A DNA stretch of 64,000 nt from Galeruca laticollis. Taxonomy: Eukaryota > Arthropoda > Insecta > Coleoptera > Chrysomelidae. The notes beneath the pieces are model-generated. The model did no database searches. It saw only the letters and a program-made list of their open reading frames with translations, and had not been told where the DNA came from. Positions 12,315-23,844 of the stretch are shown one piece after another. Both the position numbers and the translations under genes were made by a program. Positions within the stretch are counted from its first letter, which is position 1; every line of letters starts with the position of its first letter. The stretch lies in NCBI GenBank assembly GCA_963921935.1, contig OY998178.1:50522951-50586950 (forward strand), in the 5' to 3' direction.

Positions 12315-13494
12315 GAGGAGCAGACTTGCAAAACGACGTTTTTCCAAAATTGTTAATTTTCAGGAAAGGCAAAAAACTGTTTCTCGTACACGACCTCAGT
12401 TAACGAGATGCGATTTGTATCATAAAAGAGAGAAAAAATTGCATGTCTAATTACTCGATTTGCCGGCTGGAAACAGCAAAAATAGCTCCAGTATTCTAAA
12501 AAGAGAGCTGGACAAAATGCCATTTGCAAGTCTCTGGCGGACATATTCAACTAAAATTAACTTCTTCCATGTCGTCACACTCACATTATTCGGTTTATCC
12601 ACCAACGTTTTCTCCCACTTCACAGTACACTGTAAAAAATTGGAATTAACCATTCCAACTCCGGACTATTGTTCCAGTTTTTCCCAGATAACGATTCCAG
12701 TAATTTTTTTAACTGTTCATTTTTTATTCCTTTGTTTTATGACCCGAAGGTAAGACTATTTGATCGAAGGCTTTGCTTCAGCTTGCCGACTTCTTTGTCG
12801 TTTAGGAACATCCCAGTGAATGTGAATGGCCAAAATTCCATCTGGAACTACTTCATTGGGATTGTTGTAAAAAACTTGCCGGAGTTTAATTCATGATTTC
12901 GACTTATTTGCTTACATTGTAAGTTTTTATTATTTTTGTGCATACTAACTATATCAAATTGTTGTGAATCAGTATCATGGTTTAAATTGCCTGAAATAAG
13001 CAGTGCGTTCATAGATTTATGAAAAAAATTGAAACTTCCATTTTATTCATACCTCATTTGTTTTTCTCCTTGTGGTTGTCGAAGACACTTTTTTTGTGTC
13101 TACCATGGACACCATCACCAACAATATGACAATAATCTATAGATTCCATTGTAGCTGACACTTTGCGAAAAAATTGTAGAAGCACATGAAAAACACACTC
13201 TGAACCCACAACATACTCAAATAATAAACTAACAGCAGTGGGGCTATAAAAACTACGTATTTGTGGTTGGAATAAATGCAATTTTTTAGTCTTGTGGACA
13301 AAATGCGATTTGTTTGTCAAATTTTGATATACCTAATACATTTTGCATGTCTAAGCGGTTCTCACTGTACATTTTAAGTGTGATGCCACTTGATTGTTCA
13401 TTATTTTATGAAACGATAGCCTTTCAAATGAATAATGTAACGCCAACTTTAGTTGTAAATTTTCAACAAACTGCCTTTTGCAAGTCTGCTCCTT
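12315..13494. mobile_element. Non-autonomous TIR element flanked by AATT
   Basis: The left end reads GAGGAGCAGACTTGCAAAA (from 12315) and the right end is its inverted counterpart TTTTGCAAGTCTGCTCCTT (to 13494). AATT stands directly outside both ends (12311-12314 and 13495-13498), fitting a 4-bp target duplication. The element is 1180 bp and no protein was recognised inside. Variants of the terminal word TTGCA(A/T)GTCT recur inside near 12440, 12523 and 13343. Four-bp duplications are reported for Sola elements, and a Sola-like gene ends only ~170 bp away, but a direct relationship is not shown. Confidence 0.65.
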
Positions 13495-13539
13495 AATTTC
13501 TAATTGTTTGTAAAAGAAAATGTAACTTTGCTATCTGAG

Positions 13540-13810
13540 ATGCTATTATTTATAAAACCGACAAGAATTGTATTTGAATTCCCAAATACGGAAATCCTAT
13601 TACGTATATTTTTAACTTCGCTTGTATCGGATACCTCTGGTGAAAGATGGTTTTCGGTCTTAAAATGCGTGAAAAACTATTCTCGAAACTCAGTAAGTCA
13701 AAGAAAATCAACTTCCTTAACTGTTCTGTACACAGAACAAAATGTATTGAACAATATTGGTTATGAAGAAATAATTGATAAATAAGCAGAATTGAAAGCC
13801 AGCAAGGAGA
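13540..13810 (+). pseudogene. hAT transposase C-terminal dimerisation domain fragment
   Basis: The frame 13504-13785 contains FPNTEILLRIFLTSLVSDTS followed by GERWFSVLKCVKNY and SVSQRKSTSLTVL. This matches the hAT C-terminal dimerisation region, in which a leucine-rich run is followed by Ser-x-Glu-Arg-x-Phe-Ser and a Lys-rich helix. The usual Ala-Glu-Arg reads Gly-Glu-Arg. Only this last ~80 residues of a normally 600-plus residue protein is present; nothing upstream in 12.3-13.5 kb supplies the catalytic domain. The reading continues past TAA at 13783-13785 for a few family-like residues. It is an orphan fragment. Confidence 0.8.
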
Positions 13811-14639
13811 ATTTTCGAATTAATTTGGCTTGGAGTTCTGAGTTCAACAGAATAATTTCATTTTTTTAATTCACTACATACGAAGATACAAAAGAAATGT
13901 TCCAATTTGATGTATTGAGACATAAACACATGTTCATAATCGTACTAACAATGGAAACTTTATTAAAGATTTTTCAAAAACGGAAAAATTGATTTATTTT
14001 TGTTAATTACTAATTCTTAAATACCTATTTATTATTTTGTTTACTATGGGTTGAAAGGCTCAGGCTATATGCGCCTCCATGTCGATATTGGCTGTTGTAC
14101 CAAAAACTTGGGATCTACCAGTTGAAGGCACAAATGAGCGTTTGGTTTCCTTGTTGAAATCTGTTATTTTGTGTTTCCCATGTTTCGATCAATATCTTTG
14201 GTTATATCGTACTGAGGACGGCAAATGAGCCAGAAACATGCATGTCTGCGGTTACCACTCTATTTCAGTAGCCCTTTTTCTTTTTGCGTGAATTACCCAT
14301 GAATCTCTTTGTGGTCGTTGTTTACAAATCACGCGATATTTTTACATCTTCTTGATTTATTATTTTGTTAGAAAGTTCTCGTAAAAAACCCGACCGAAAA
14401 AAATGGTAAGGGTTTTGAAACTGGTTAGTTCATGCCTGGTTTGGAGGGAAACTTCGATCAACTACGGTCTAGCCTAACATACCGTGGTCTCTACAGGGTC
14501 TCTGTCTTCCATGCTAGACTTCTATCCTATCTGCCTAATTTCTTCTTAGTTCTTACTTTCTAAAAATTGTATCTCATAGCGGACCACCTGTGTCACTTTC
14601 ACCGCCAAGACTTCGCTTTTCGAGCCAGACATACCTAAG
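13811..14639. other. No gene recognised
   Basis: Mixed-composition sequence; the part from about 14060 to 14330 is less AT-rich than its surroundings and may be an untranslated piece of another repeat. No motif supports a call. Confidence 0.45.
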
Positions 14640-15540
14640 TTAACCCGGCAACGGTCGCGTTGCTAGATTTCGCCTAACAATTTATGTATTTTGAGTATAA
14701 AATATTAGTAATCTTTTTTATGTTGACTGCCGCGTAGGAATGCCTCATGTAGGTCACCATCCAATCACGTGTGAAGATGGAAGGGGGAGACTTAAGTTTT
14801 ATTTGAGTTATGGTCACTTGTTAGTTTGAAACTAACAGGCGACCAACACGCGTCGGCAGAGTGTTAGGTCAAATCTAACGGCGCGACCATTTGCGTATGT
14901 GTTTTTTTGTAAGTTTATTTAAAAAAGGGCGATCAAAACAATTATTCACAACTATTGTAAGTGAAGTGTCACAATGGATCCCAAACAAATACAACACTTA
15001 TTGGAATGGTATGACTGCACAAAATCTGATGAATAAATGGACTCTGATAGCGAAAACGATAATGGTGTCGGTTCTCCTGAGCACATTGAACATAGTACGA
15101 ATGGAGATCAAATGGAATCAGAGGGCGAAGACACCCTTATTACTGACTTAGATGTGCTTATGCCTTTACAACACAGAGTGCCTATTTTTATAGAAAAAGA
15201 TTAGACTGAATGGCTTAAACGTAAACCCGATTTACCTCGAACACGTGCACAAAATTTGATATCCCAGCTTCCAGGTGTAGGGTTGCTAAAGAGGCCCGAA
15301 CTCCAATAGATAGTTGGAAATTGTTTTTTCCGGACGATGTTATCCATGAAATTGTACTCTTCACTAATCAGAAACTGAACAAATTGCGGGAGTCTTACCA
15401 ACGAGATAAAGACTGTCAACCAACTGATTTTATAGAAATACATGCCCTCTTATATTTGTCGTATATGCCAGCAATTATGAAAAGCGAATATTGCGACGAT
15501 ATATGGTTTTATCCCAACGCTAGGATTTCGGGTTGGGTCC

Positions 15541-16126
15541 CTACCCGTCTATCAACCCCGACGATGTAGCTACTGGATCCACTATTTGAGTCTCGGTGGT
15601 CAATTGAGAAACCACTCATTAAAAACTTAACAAATGTATTGCAGAAATTCAGATAATCAAAATTGACGAACTATGTACAGAATTAATATAAAACAAGTAC
15701 CACCATCTCTTCCAGGCATATATTCCATAATCCTTAAGGGGCAATATAATATCCAATCCCAAAATTAACCAGGCTATACAAAATAAATATAATTAACTAT
15801 TTACTTACATAAATATCCTCCCAGGGCACGTCTTCTCTACTCGAAGGGGCACTTTGTCTTCAGTCACGGTATATACTTCTCAGCTAAGCCTTTATCGATT
15901 CACTTGACAGGTCGCTGGTCATTCTCAAAACCCACCCTCCGAAAAATAATATTTTTCGAACCAAGAAAGTGTTCTCTCGCAAAAATGCTGAGATTGTTGT
16001 TTTTTGTTGTCTCTTATATTAGAAAACATTTTGCTCAACTTTGGAGTAATTAGCAAAACATATTTCAAAACATTCACCTACTTTTGTTTGGCCTACCATA
16101 TACTGGGTGTTATTTCTAAACGTGAC
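15541..16126 (-). repeat. 3' LTR (minus-strand element)
   Basis: Direct repeat of 17878-18450 with clear but incomplete identity (small indels such as near 15985 and 16130), so the two LTRs have diverged for some time. Confidence 0.85.
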
Positions 16127-16779
16127 ATGTGCCCCCCCCTTCTTCGCAAAGAGGACTGTCCCCAGTCCTAAGTTACCACTGTTATCTTTAAACTAGAATA
16201 AAAATTTGCCGCTCCTATGATGCTAATAGTACATATCTACTATACTACATGGTAACCCCTTTTTAAATATCTGCGTTCATACAATTCTAGTCCCTATCAT
16301 CTAAATTTATTGTCCGAATAACACAGTTCACACAACTTCTTCCTACTGTTCTCTGGGCGAGTCCGGACCTGGGCCTGGCGATACGTCATTTTCTTTACAT
16401 GGTGGCTCGACATGCGCTTGATTGGAATGGTGGTTCTTCCTGGTATTATCTTATATTTCGGCTAAACTCACGGTATGTTATGGAAGCAGATTTACACCGT
16501 TCTTTGGAGTTTCCGTTGCTTCTGTACTTTTGGCTGGTTGTGCAGAATGGTATTCGGCATGCTAGCTCTTCGGTTTTCTTCTGCACTTTGCGCTACTTAG
16601 TTTTTATTCGATTTCAGCGCATTGCATCAAGATTGCCTTTTTCTTCCACTCAATTGGGTTTGGTGGATTGGAACCAGTTTTTTCGACCATAAGCGACGAT
16701 TCGTGAATTGTAACTTCGATTGATTACTCGGGTCTGTTTACTGGGTCTGATAGTCAATAAATATTGTCGCAGGATTTAC

Positions 16780-17850
16780 CCGGCAAGTAGCATCTGGTAG
16801 TTCCATAATGTGTCAACAATCCTAGTTCTAGCTCGAATCTGCCTCTGCCGGATGATAACCAACTACTGGAGGTTTATCTGTTTGATTCTGATGTGGGCGG
16901 AACTTTGCAGCATTCATTCCTCTGTTGAGCAGAAGGAACTTTGGTGTGGAACTTCCAACGTGTTTCTTGCTACTGGTCATCTGGGTCGTATGGATCATAT
17001 AGGGGCCGTTGTGCTTTAGCCAGAGGAATTCTTCGTCGTTGTCGGACCGGACTCCACCCAGTTTTGGCAGCTATCACTCTTACATGAAAAAGAAATAAAA
17101 ACAAAGGTAGTATTGGGGCAACCATTCCTTTACTTAATATTTATTCCCCTACTATCCCTTTTTTCCACATAATATTTACATTAATATTAATTGATATCTA
17201 CTTTGTCTACTTTAAAATGTCCTTGATTGGGCTACCTTTTTATTTGGTTTATATCTTTCGAATAATTATATAAGTTGAGGGAAATTATCTTAGCAAATAC
17301 TAGTAAATAGGAGGATACAATGATCAGTTACTTAATATAGGAATTATCTTAACTTTACTTGACTTGGTCTCTAACTTATCCGCCAGTAGTGCTAAAAGAA
17401 AGACTTAACTTTTATTCTAATTGTACCCCTCCATCCTGCACAATTCGTATTACACATTGGTGTGGTTGGCCGTCCTCCAGCGTTGCTGGTTCTTGCCTTT
17501 CGCTATCGCCGTCCTCTCGTAAATGTTTAGAAAGGCATGGGCATTACCAGTGCATGGTTTGAATGTCGGGAGCGGTATAAACTGTGGTATTGCTGGTTTA
17601 GTATCGGCGGTCAGCGCTTTGGATAATGTTATGTCTGCCATATTGACTGTTTGCTCGTGAATGGTGGTTGTGTAGCCAAGACTTTCCTTCTTATGTGTAC
17701 GGGTTATTAGGGTCCTGTTTTCCGGCTGTTCGTATCTGTGATCCTCATCTTCCTCTTGCGTTACCTCCTGGAATAGGTCCTTCAGTTGTTCCGTGAGATT
17801 ATCCTCTGTTATTGTCTCGTCTTCTTTTGGGACGTTTTAGGAGTCCCCCC
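16780..17850 (-). pseudogene. gag-like gene of the LTR element, degraded
   Basis: On the minus strand an open region from about 17850 carries an acidic, Glu/Asp/Gln-rich lead (TEDNLTEQLKDLFQEV), then MADITLSKALTAD (ATG at 17639-17641) and PQFIPLPTFKPCTGNAHAFL, resembling the start of arthropod gag-like capsid proteins. The frame stops at 17450. Weak Pro/Asn-rich pieces (HHNGPYMIHT-like, PHQNQTDKPPVVGYHP) run on to about 16800 in broken frames. No zinc knuckle could be placed with confidence. Gag would form the particle that houses reverse transcription; here the gene is too broken to act. Confidence 0.5.
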
Positions 17851-17877
17851 AGAAACTAGGGGTATCGCCACCTTCGA

Positions 17878-18450
17878 CTACCCGTCTACCAACCCCGACG
17901 ATGTAGCTACCGAATCCACTATTTGGGTCTGGGGGGTCAATTAAGAAACCACTCATTAAAAACTTAACAAATGTATTGCAGAAATACAGATAACCAAAAT
18001 TAACGAACTATGTACAGAAGAATATATAACAAATACAACCAGCCCTTCCGGGCATATAATCTATAATCCTCAAGGGGCAATATAATATCCAATCCCAAAA
18101 TTAACCAGGCTATACAAAATATATAATTATCTATTTACCTACATAAACATCCTCCCAGGGCACGTCTTCTCTACTCGAAGGGACACTTTGTCTTCAGTCA
18201 CGGTATACACCTCTCAGGTAGGCCTTTCTCGATTCACTTGACTGGTCGCGAGTCTTTATAAAAACCCACTCCCCGAAAAATAATATTTTTCGAACCAAGA
18301 AAGTATTCTCTCACAAAAATGCTGAGTTTGTTGCTCTTATATTAGAAAACATCATGCTCTACTTTGGAGTAATTAGCAAAACATATTTTAAATTATTAAC
18401 CTACTTTTGTTCGGCCTACCATATACTGGGTGTTATTTCTAAACGTGACA
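17878..18450 (-). repeat. 5' LTR (minus-strand element)
   Basis: Direct repeat of 15541-16126. Its minus-strand start is TGTCACG at 18450; the inner end lies next to the possible primer-binding site. Confidence 0.85.
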
Positions 18451-19840
18451 ATATGTCAACATCACTGACATATGGAGTACTGATGGAACTGCACCTGATT
18501 ATTTTTCCGCAGTTATGTTTCAAAGAAGATTTCATTTACTTTTGAGAATTCTGAGGTTTGATGATGCTACTCCAAGAAAAGAATATGAAGAATATGACAA
18601 TTTGACACCTATTAGAAGAATTTTTGAAGATTTTGTCAACAGGTGCTCCGATAAATATAGTATTGAAGATTACGCAACAATCGACGAAATGCTTGATGGT
18701 TTTCGTGGGAGGTGCAGCTTTAGACAGTGTATTGCGAAATACGACATACAAATATATAGCCTAGTTGAGTCGAAAACTTTCTACACTCACCACATGGAAA
18801 TATATCCTAAGAAACAACCTGATGGGCCTTTTTAACAGCCTAATGATGATGCTAGTGTTGTGAAGAGACTAATATCCACTATAGATAAATCGGGAAGGAA
18901 TTTTACTGTAGACAACTACTTTACCTCAATACCCCTTGCCAATGATCTGCTTGTAAATCATAAAACTACATTAGTGGGCACACTACGAAAAAATAACCTG
19001 GAAATCCCAACAGAATTGATCGATACAAAACAGCGGCCAGTCAGTTCCTGCATTTTTGCTTACGGTAAAGATGGTAACAATTGTCTTCTTGTTTCATACG
19101 TGCAGAAAAAAAAAACAACAACGTTTTAATGCTCTCAACCTTCCATAATGATGACACAATTGATGTAACTAGTAATGAGGCCAAAAAAACCTGAAGTAAT
19201 GACATTTTAAAACCTGACTAAAGGTAGTGTGGACGTGGTGTATCGACTCAAGTCAGAGTATTCTGTCACACGGAAAAGCAATCACTGGCCTATGACTGTA
19301 TTTTACACATTATTGAACATAGCGGCAATAAATGACCAAATATTTTGCAAAGCTAATACCAATGTCATAACAACAAGAAGAAAGTACATAATGGATCTCT
19401 CAAAACAACTAACACTTCCTCATCTAACACGTCGTTCATCAATCCCAACATTGTCCCTGAATCTTCGAAGAGAAATAACCGCCGTCACTGGTAATAATAT
19501 AAATATGACCGCCGCAGCACCGCAAAACAAACAGCCAAAACTGTGATACAGGTATTTTCCCATTAGAAAAAATCGGTTTACCATGCAACGCTGTACCACA
19601 CGTGAACTTCCTTTCTGCAAAGAGCATACCATGACAACTATATCGACTTGTACCGCCTGCGTCGCCCGTGGAGAAAATTCCGATTAAGAAAAATACTATT
19701 TCAAATTAGGTTGTTTTAATTTAAGAAAAAAAAATAGAAGATTTATGATGACTTTAGTTTTATTAAAAATAGTAAATGTTAGGTCAAACCTAACACGCGA
19801 CCTTTGACGTAATTTTTTAACGCTACCTATCTCGGGTTAA

Positions 19841-21559
19841 ATTATCCTACCAGCTTCTCAGCTACCTCTAGATACCACGGTTTGCACAATTTATGCCTGG
19901 AATTAGCTAATGGAAATCCCAAGAAGAACATATGATATACTTTTTTATCATCAAATCTAATTCAGGAAAGGAGATTTAACATATTAAAAGTTTTAAATTA
20001 TTAAATATAATTAACTATAATAAAAAAGTATGATCTTATACCTTCTAATCTGATACATTTCCTTTCTCATGGCCAAACTATTTTTAAAGTTGAGTAGGCA
20101 TCTATAAGTAACAATAAAAAGTTTTAAAAGTGATTTTAATAAAAGAAAACTACTGTGTCCCATTCAAAACCTGTCCCATGCGTGGCACTTCCCCCCTATT
20201 AACAAACAGAATTTAGTAAAGTCGACTCAAATATTTAAAACAAAAGAATTTTTTTAAACAGGTTTTATGATCTTTATTCCGGAACGTGGAACGTATTCAG
20301 ATGCTAGTGCTTGTCCTCCTAGAACACTATCAAACTGGAAACCATCTCCTTGGCAAGAATCTGTGCAACTCCAACCGATAACACGAAAAACACCTTTATA
20401 CCAAGAATAGCGGGTAAATGTCGCCACGCAGAAAAATAGAAAAAACGTCACCCAGCAAAAAGTCCCTATAATAGAAAACGAAAATTTACACTAGCAACAT
20501 CAAAAATTCGTACTATGGACATGAGCCCATGAGCTATATCAAAAACTTGTTCGTTGCAAAATACGTTGTAACATGCCAATTCAAATAACGAAAAGTATTT
20601 ACCTCAGTGTTTCGAAGTGTAAACTTCAAAGCAGCGTCTCTGGGACTACCGATATACCGAAATAAAGGCCCTCTAATAATCCAAAGAACGAATTTCGAGT
20701 CGATTCTCCAAAAATACTATGCTCCCTTACATAGGACGGTTTGAAAATCGCACACATTAACCAATAAACTACTGCACGAGGTCAACTGTTTCTTCAGAAC
20801 CTTCTTGTCAAAACTTCAACTCAGCGGCCTGGATGGAAATGAATATCGAAAGACCTAGTTTCAACCTAAATCAAACGATTCGTCCAACCTATATATTCAA
20901 AAATTCACTACATTGAAATCGATAATAGTGAGAACATGTATGTGACACCCAATACCAGATGTCTGTATACAGACCTACAAATTAAATTCGGAGTGTAATA
21001 GCTAGTCACGAACCTCGTCGCTCCGCTATGTTTGTACCCTAAGGTAACAACGGAAGTGTTTGCCTTGTATTACCATCTTATTGTCGTAATTAAAGTAATT
21101 GAAAAGTTCATCAAGCATTGCAAAATGAATGATTTACCCCCAGAAATTGGAAATTTAGCTAATTGTGCAATTACTGGATTAATGTCTGAAAAGTCTAAAA
21201 GCGTATGCGCATAAAAAATTATGAAAGTGTGTGTCACAACAAAAATGTTAAGGATTTTTCACATGAAAAGGTACTTTTAGTCTATTTTAAAGATCAGTCA
21301 AGTAGATGTTTGCGTAATGGGATTTGTCTGGTTGTATTAATCTATATGCTAATAAGTGTTCTTCATGTCTGATTTCAAAAACTAAAATTGGGTGACCTAT
21401 ATAGTCAGCATTGCATTTTGGACATTTAATTTAACTCAATTAGTTTTCTTGATATAAAAATTCGGAGAGTGAAAAAATGTACTAATTTTTCCAACCAACA
21501 AACTCTGATATGATTATTTCACATAATTCCAAGCATCCTATGTCACATAAATGAACAGC
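19841..21559. other. No family recognised; one odd minus-strand ORF
   Basis: Between the piggyBac and the PLE fragment no transposon signature was seen. A minus-strand frame at about 20500-20254 encodes a hydrophobic stretch (TFFLFFCVATFTRY) followed by a Cys/Gly-rich part (GWSCTDSCQGDGF) and ends at TAAA. A splice-donor-like AG/GTAAAT lies upstream near 20602, but the phase does not fit. The ORF is unassigned. Confidence 0.4.
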
Positions 21560-21574
21560 ATACAAATACCTTTT

Positions 21575-22208
21575 CAGTTTCTATGAACAAATATACTTTT
21601 AATAGAGAACTGAATACAATTAAGCTAATATCCGTATCCAACGGCTATTCACTGCATATGATAACTAAATTACTTAATGAGATAGAGAAAAAAGTGGCAT
21701 TGCAACTAATATTTCCTAAACAAACTAAAGAAATATAAAATTAAAAAACCATCACGTATGCTGGTAATATATCAAATAATATCTTTAGCAACAAATAAAA
21801 CAATTTCTTTTGAAGTTATGTAAATTCAAAATTAGAAGAACAAAAAAAATTTCCATTAAAAAAGTCTGGTATATATACACTTAAATGCCCAGAATGTTAT
21901 GCCGTCTATAAGTATAGGTCAAACCCTCAGAAACTTTAAAATTAGACACAATGAACACTTACGTGCATTCAGATTAAAACATCCAGAGAAATCGCATTAC
22001 GCAAAACATCTATCTACTCGACACCAAACATTTATTAACTTCTTATACAGAACTAGAAGTAATAGATATTTGTGACAAGAAACAAGAACTACATTTCCTT
22101 GAAGAATTAGAAATTGGAAGACACTTAAGAGACCCACATTATGAAGTCGTCAATGAGCAGGTAAATATAGGGAGGTTTCCACTATTAAACTGTCTTCATA
22201 AGCAATAA
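21575..22208 (+). pseudogene. Penelope-like element C-terminal fragment (GIY-YIG end)
   Basis: The text follows the C-terminal 200 residues of the intact PLE at 47227-49512, on the opposite strand: a thumb-region block near 21580-21740 (REL-NTIKLISVSNGY, EKKVALQLIF), then KKSGIYTLKCPEC-AVY (about 21860-21910), the GIY and YIG parts of the GIY-YIG nuclease domain, and finally ELEIGRHL-like text near 22100 and a stop at 22206-22208. Many frameshifts and stops are present. The reverse transcriptase domain is missing, as in a 5'-truncated retrocopy. The matching 3' untranslated region, including a hammerhead-like motif, follows to about 22520. Confidence 0.85.
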
Positions 22209-22404
22209 TTTTGATGATAAGCCGATAAGTTTTCCTATATCATTGAACAGTTATACTGATCTTAAATGGGAAAAAGATATCCCCTTAGGGCTAATAATAT
22301 CTAAACTTTAATTTTTGCAAGATCATAACTTATTTTTTCTTTTCATACATATTAAGTCAATCAGTAGAGCCAAAAAGAATCATTAAACATCAGATAGGCA
22401 TCAA

Positions 22405-22466
22405 ATGAAATGCCATTCTGACGATGATATTTGATAGTATAGAAACAATTTCCAATTTTTTAGAGT
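22405..22466 (+). ncRNA. Degenerate hammerhead-ribozyme-like motif in PLE 3' region
   Basis: The core CTGACGA is at 22418-22424, followed by a short stem-loop and GAAAC at about 22442-22446, the same order and distance as in the better copy at 46918-46978. Here the C before GAAAC is changed (TATAGAAAC) and the GTC cleavage triplet reads TTC, so this copy is probably inactive. Confidence 0.5.
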
Positions 22467-22596
22467 TTTTAGGATATAATATTCTGGAATTATTAAGAAA
22501 CAGTTAGTTTCATAGTTTTATGTATAACAGTTATTACTCGATGTTACGAAGCACGTTGTTAATTGAAAATAATTGAAATAAGTTTATTCACCGATT

Positions 22597-23358
22597 AACT
22601 TTTCCGCCCAACATCTAATATGCGAGAAATGTATTGGTTTACCCCAAAAAAGTTGGAATGTCTACGTTTTTCATCAAGAACAACACGAAGAAACGGTTTT
22701 TACGAAAAAAATTATCTGTGTATGTCGTCGGCCACTTTTGGTTTTATGTCTTGTTAGGACGATACTGCCTCCGCAGTGCAAGAAATCATCAATATTTATG
22801 ATTGAATATGAATATTACTCAGGACATCTCATAGATGAACCCTATGGATTTTCAGCTCACCAGAGCCAGTACAACAGGTGCAATAGAACTTTAAGTACAA
22901 CATTTTTGGAGCAATTTCAGTTTGTTAGCACGATACAGCCTTCGGAGTAAACGCTAGTGACCAATTTTATTATTGGATATTATTGAGGGCGTCTGAAATA
23001 TGAACACTATTGATATTCATTTCACTAAAGCAAGTATGAACGCTATGGTACTTGAAGTGCCACATTTTAGTTCCTTTTTGGAGTCATTTCGGGTTGTTAA
23101 CACGATACAGCCTCCGGAGTGTATACCAGTGACCAGTTTTATAATTGGATATCTTTCAGGGTGTCTCACAGATATACCCTATTGATTTTTGACTGACTAG
23201 AGTGATTACTGCGGGTCCTATATATCCAGATATACTACATTTTTGATTATTTTTGGAGAAATTTCGGTTTGTTAGCACGATACATTCCCCAAAGTGTTTA
23301 CAAATGACAATTCTATAATAGATTATTGTTCAGGGCATCTCACAGATGCGGAAAAGTT
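22597..23358. mobile_element. TIR element composed of four ~172-bp tandem repeats
   Basis: Perfect 11-bp inverted ends AACTTTTCCGC (22597-22607) and GCGGAAAAGTT (23348-23358) enclose 762 bp. Inside, the word GTTAGCACGATACAGCC(T)CCGGAGTG or a variant recurs at 22753, 22924, 23096 and 23271, a period of 171-175 bp. A second copy with the same ends and units lies at 46340-49931, there split by a PLE. No transposase is encoded, so it would need one supplied in trans; the superfamily is unknown. Confidence 0.7.
22753..23345. repeat. Tandem array, ~172-bp unit, about 3.5 copies
   Basis: Starts of the conserved word are at 22753, 22924, 23096 and 23271. Units differ by substitutions and small indels. 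The core contains the palindrome CTCCGGAG in the better copies. Confidence 0.8.
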
Positions 23359-23622
23359 AGTTTTAATTTCTAAATCTTTACACCAATTTATTTAAAACGA
23401 AGCTCCCATAATTAGAAAACTGAAAAATGCAGAATTTCGATCGAACAAAATATTGCAGTTTTTACAAGAGGCGGAGAATGAAAAATATTTGCTATTGAAA
23501 ATGTTAATGATAATAGGTATGAGTGGAGAATTAGATACTGAAAATTTACAAATGAAAACTAGAATTATTAGACAGTTTCGACGAATGTGCCTAACATTAA
23601 TTTAAGAAATTTTAATAATTGT

Positions 23623-23770
23623 TGTGACCTTTTCATTAGACTTTTTGATATTAATCATAATAAATAATGGATGTCAGAGAAAACTGTCAAGAAATGTAAA
23701 AAAGTAATATATGACTATTTTCAAAATGATGGAAATAATTCAGTTTAGATCCTTTTCAGAATTGTAATAA
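23623..23770 (+). repeat. 5' LTR of the gypsy element
   Basis: Begins TGTGACC and is followed by the primer-binding site. Very short for an LTR. Confidence 0.75.
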
Positions 23771-23844
23771 TTGGCGACGAGTGTAAAAAAATATATGCAT
23801 CCAATTCTCAAGAAACTAAAAGAGGATTTCAATTATATTTTGAA

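Larger units (their letters stand above)
15541..18450 (-). mobile_element. LTR retrotransposon (minus strand) with shortened interior
   Basis: Two direct repeats of 573-586 bp bound the element: 15541-16126 and 17878-18450. Read on the minus strand each begins TGTCACGTTTAGAAATAAC, the TG start expected of an LTR, and ends near AGACGGGTAG. Just inside the minus-strand 5' LTR stands TGGCGATACCCC (about 17859-17870), a plausible primer-binding site. Only 1751 bp lie between the LTRs, with a gag start but no protease, reverse transcriptase or integrase, so it is internally deleted or non-autonomous. It lies inside the piggyBac transposase gene; the junctions are blurred and no clean target duplication was found. 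Confidence 0.8.
14974..19710 (+). pseudogene. piggyBac transposase, interrupted and frameshifted
   Basis: The start at 14974 gives MDPKQIQHLLEW and an acidic N-terminus (stops at about 15034 and 15202). WKLFFPDDVIHEIV and DFIEIHALLYLSYMPAIM follow (15310-15480), the usual piggyBac N-terminal block. After the LTR insertion the gene resumes near 18460 with DIWSTDGTAPDYFSAVMFQR. The catalytic Asp residues are visible in TIDEMLDGFRGRC (about 18680), VDNYFTSIPLAND (about 18910) and GSVDVVYRLKSEYS (about 19225). The C-terminal NHWPMTVFYTLLNIAAIN block and a Cys-rich tail (about 19580-19670), the RING/PHD-like end of piggyBac proteins, follow. Stops at 18832-18834 and 19126-19128 plus frameshifts inactivate it. 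Confidence 0.9.
14640..19840 (+). mobile_element. piggyBac-type element with TTAA ends, split by an LTR retrotransposon
   Basis: TTAA at 14640-14643 is followed by CCCGGCAACGGTCGCG. At the other end ...CTATCTCGGG is followed by TTAA (19837-19840), giving the shared terminal CCCG next to TTAA. Subterminal copies of a short inverted motif, GTTAGGTCAAATCTAAC at about 14862 and GTTAGGTCAAACCTAAC near 19779, sit close to both ends, each next to a GCGACC word. These may be transposase binding sites. The total is 5.2 kb, of which about 2.9 kb is the inserted LTR element. Confidence 0.85.
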
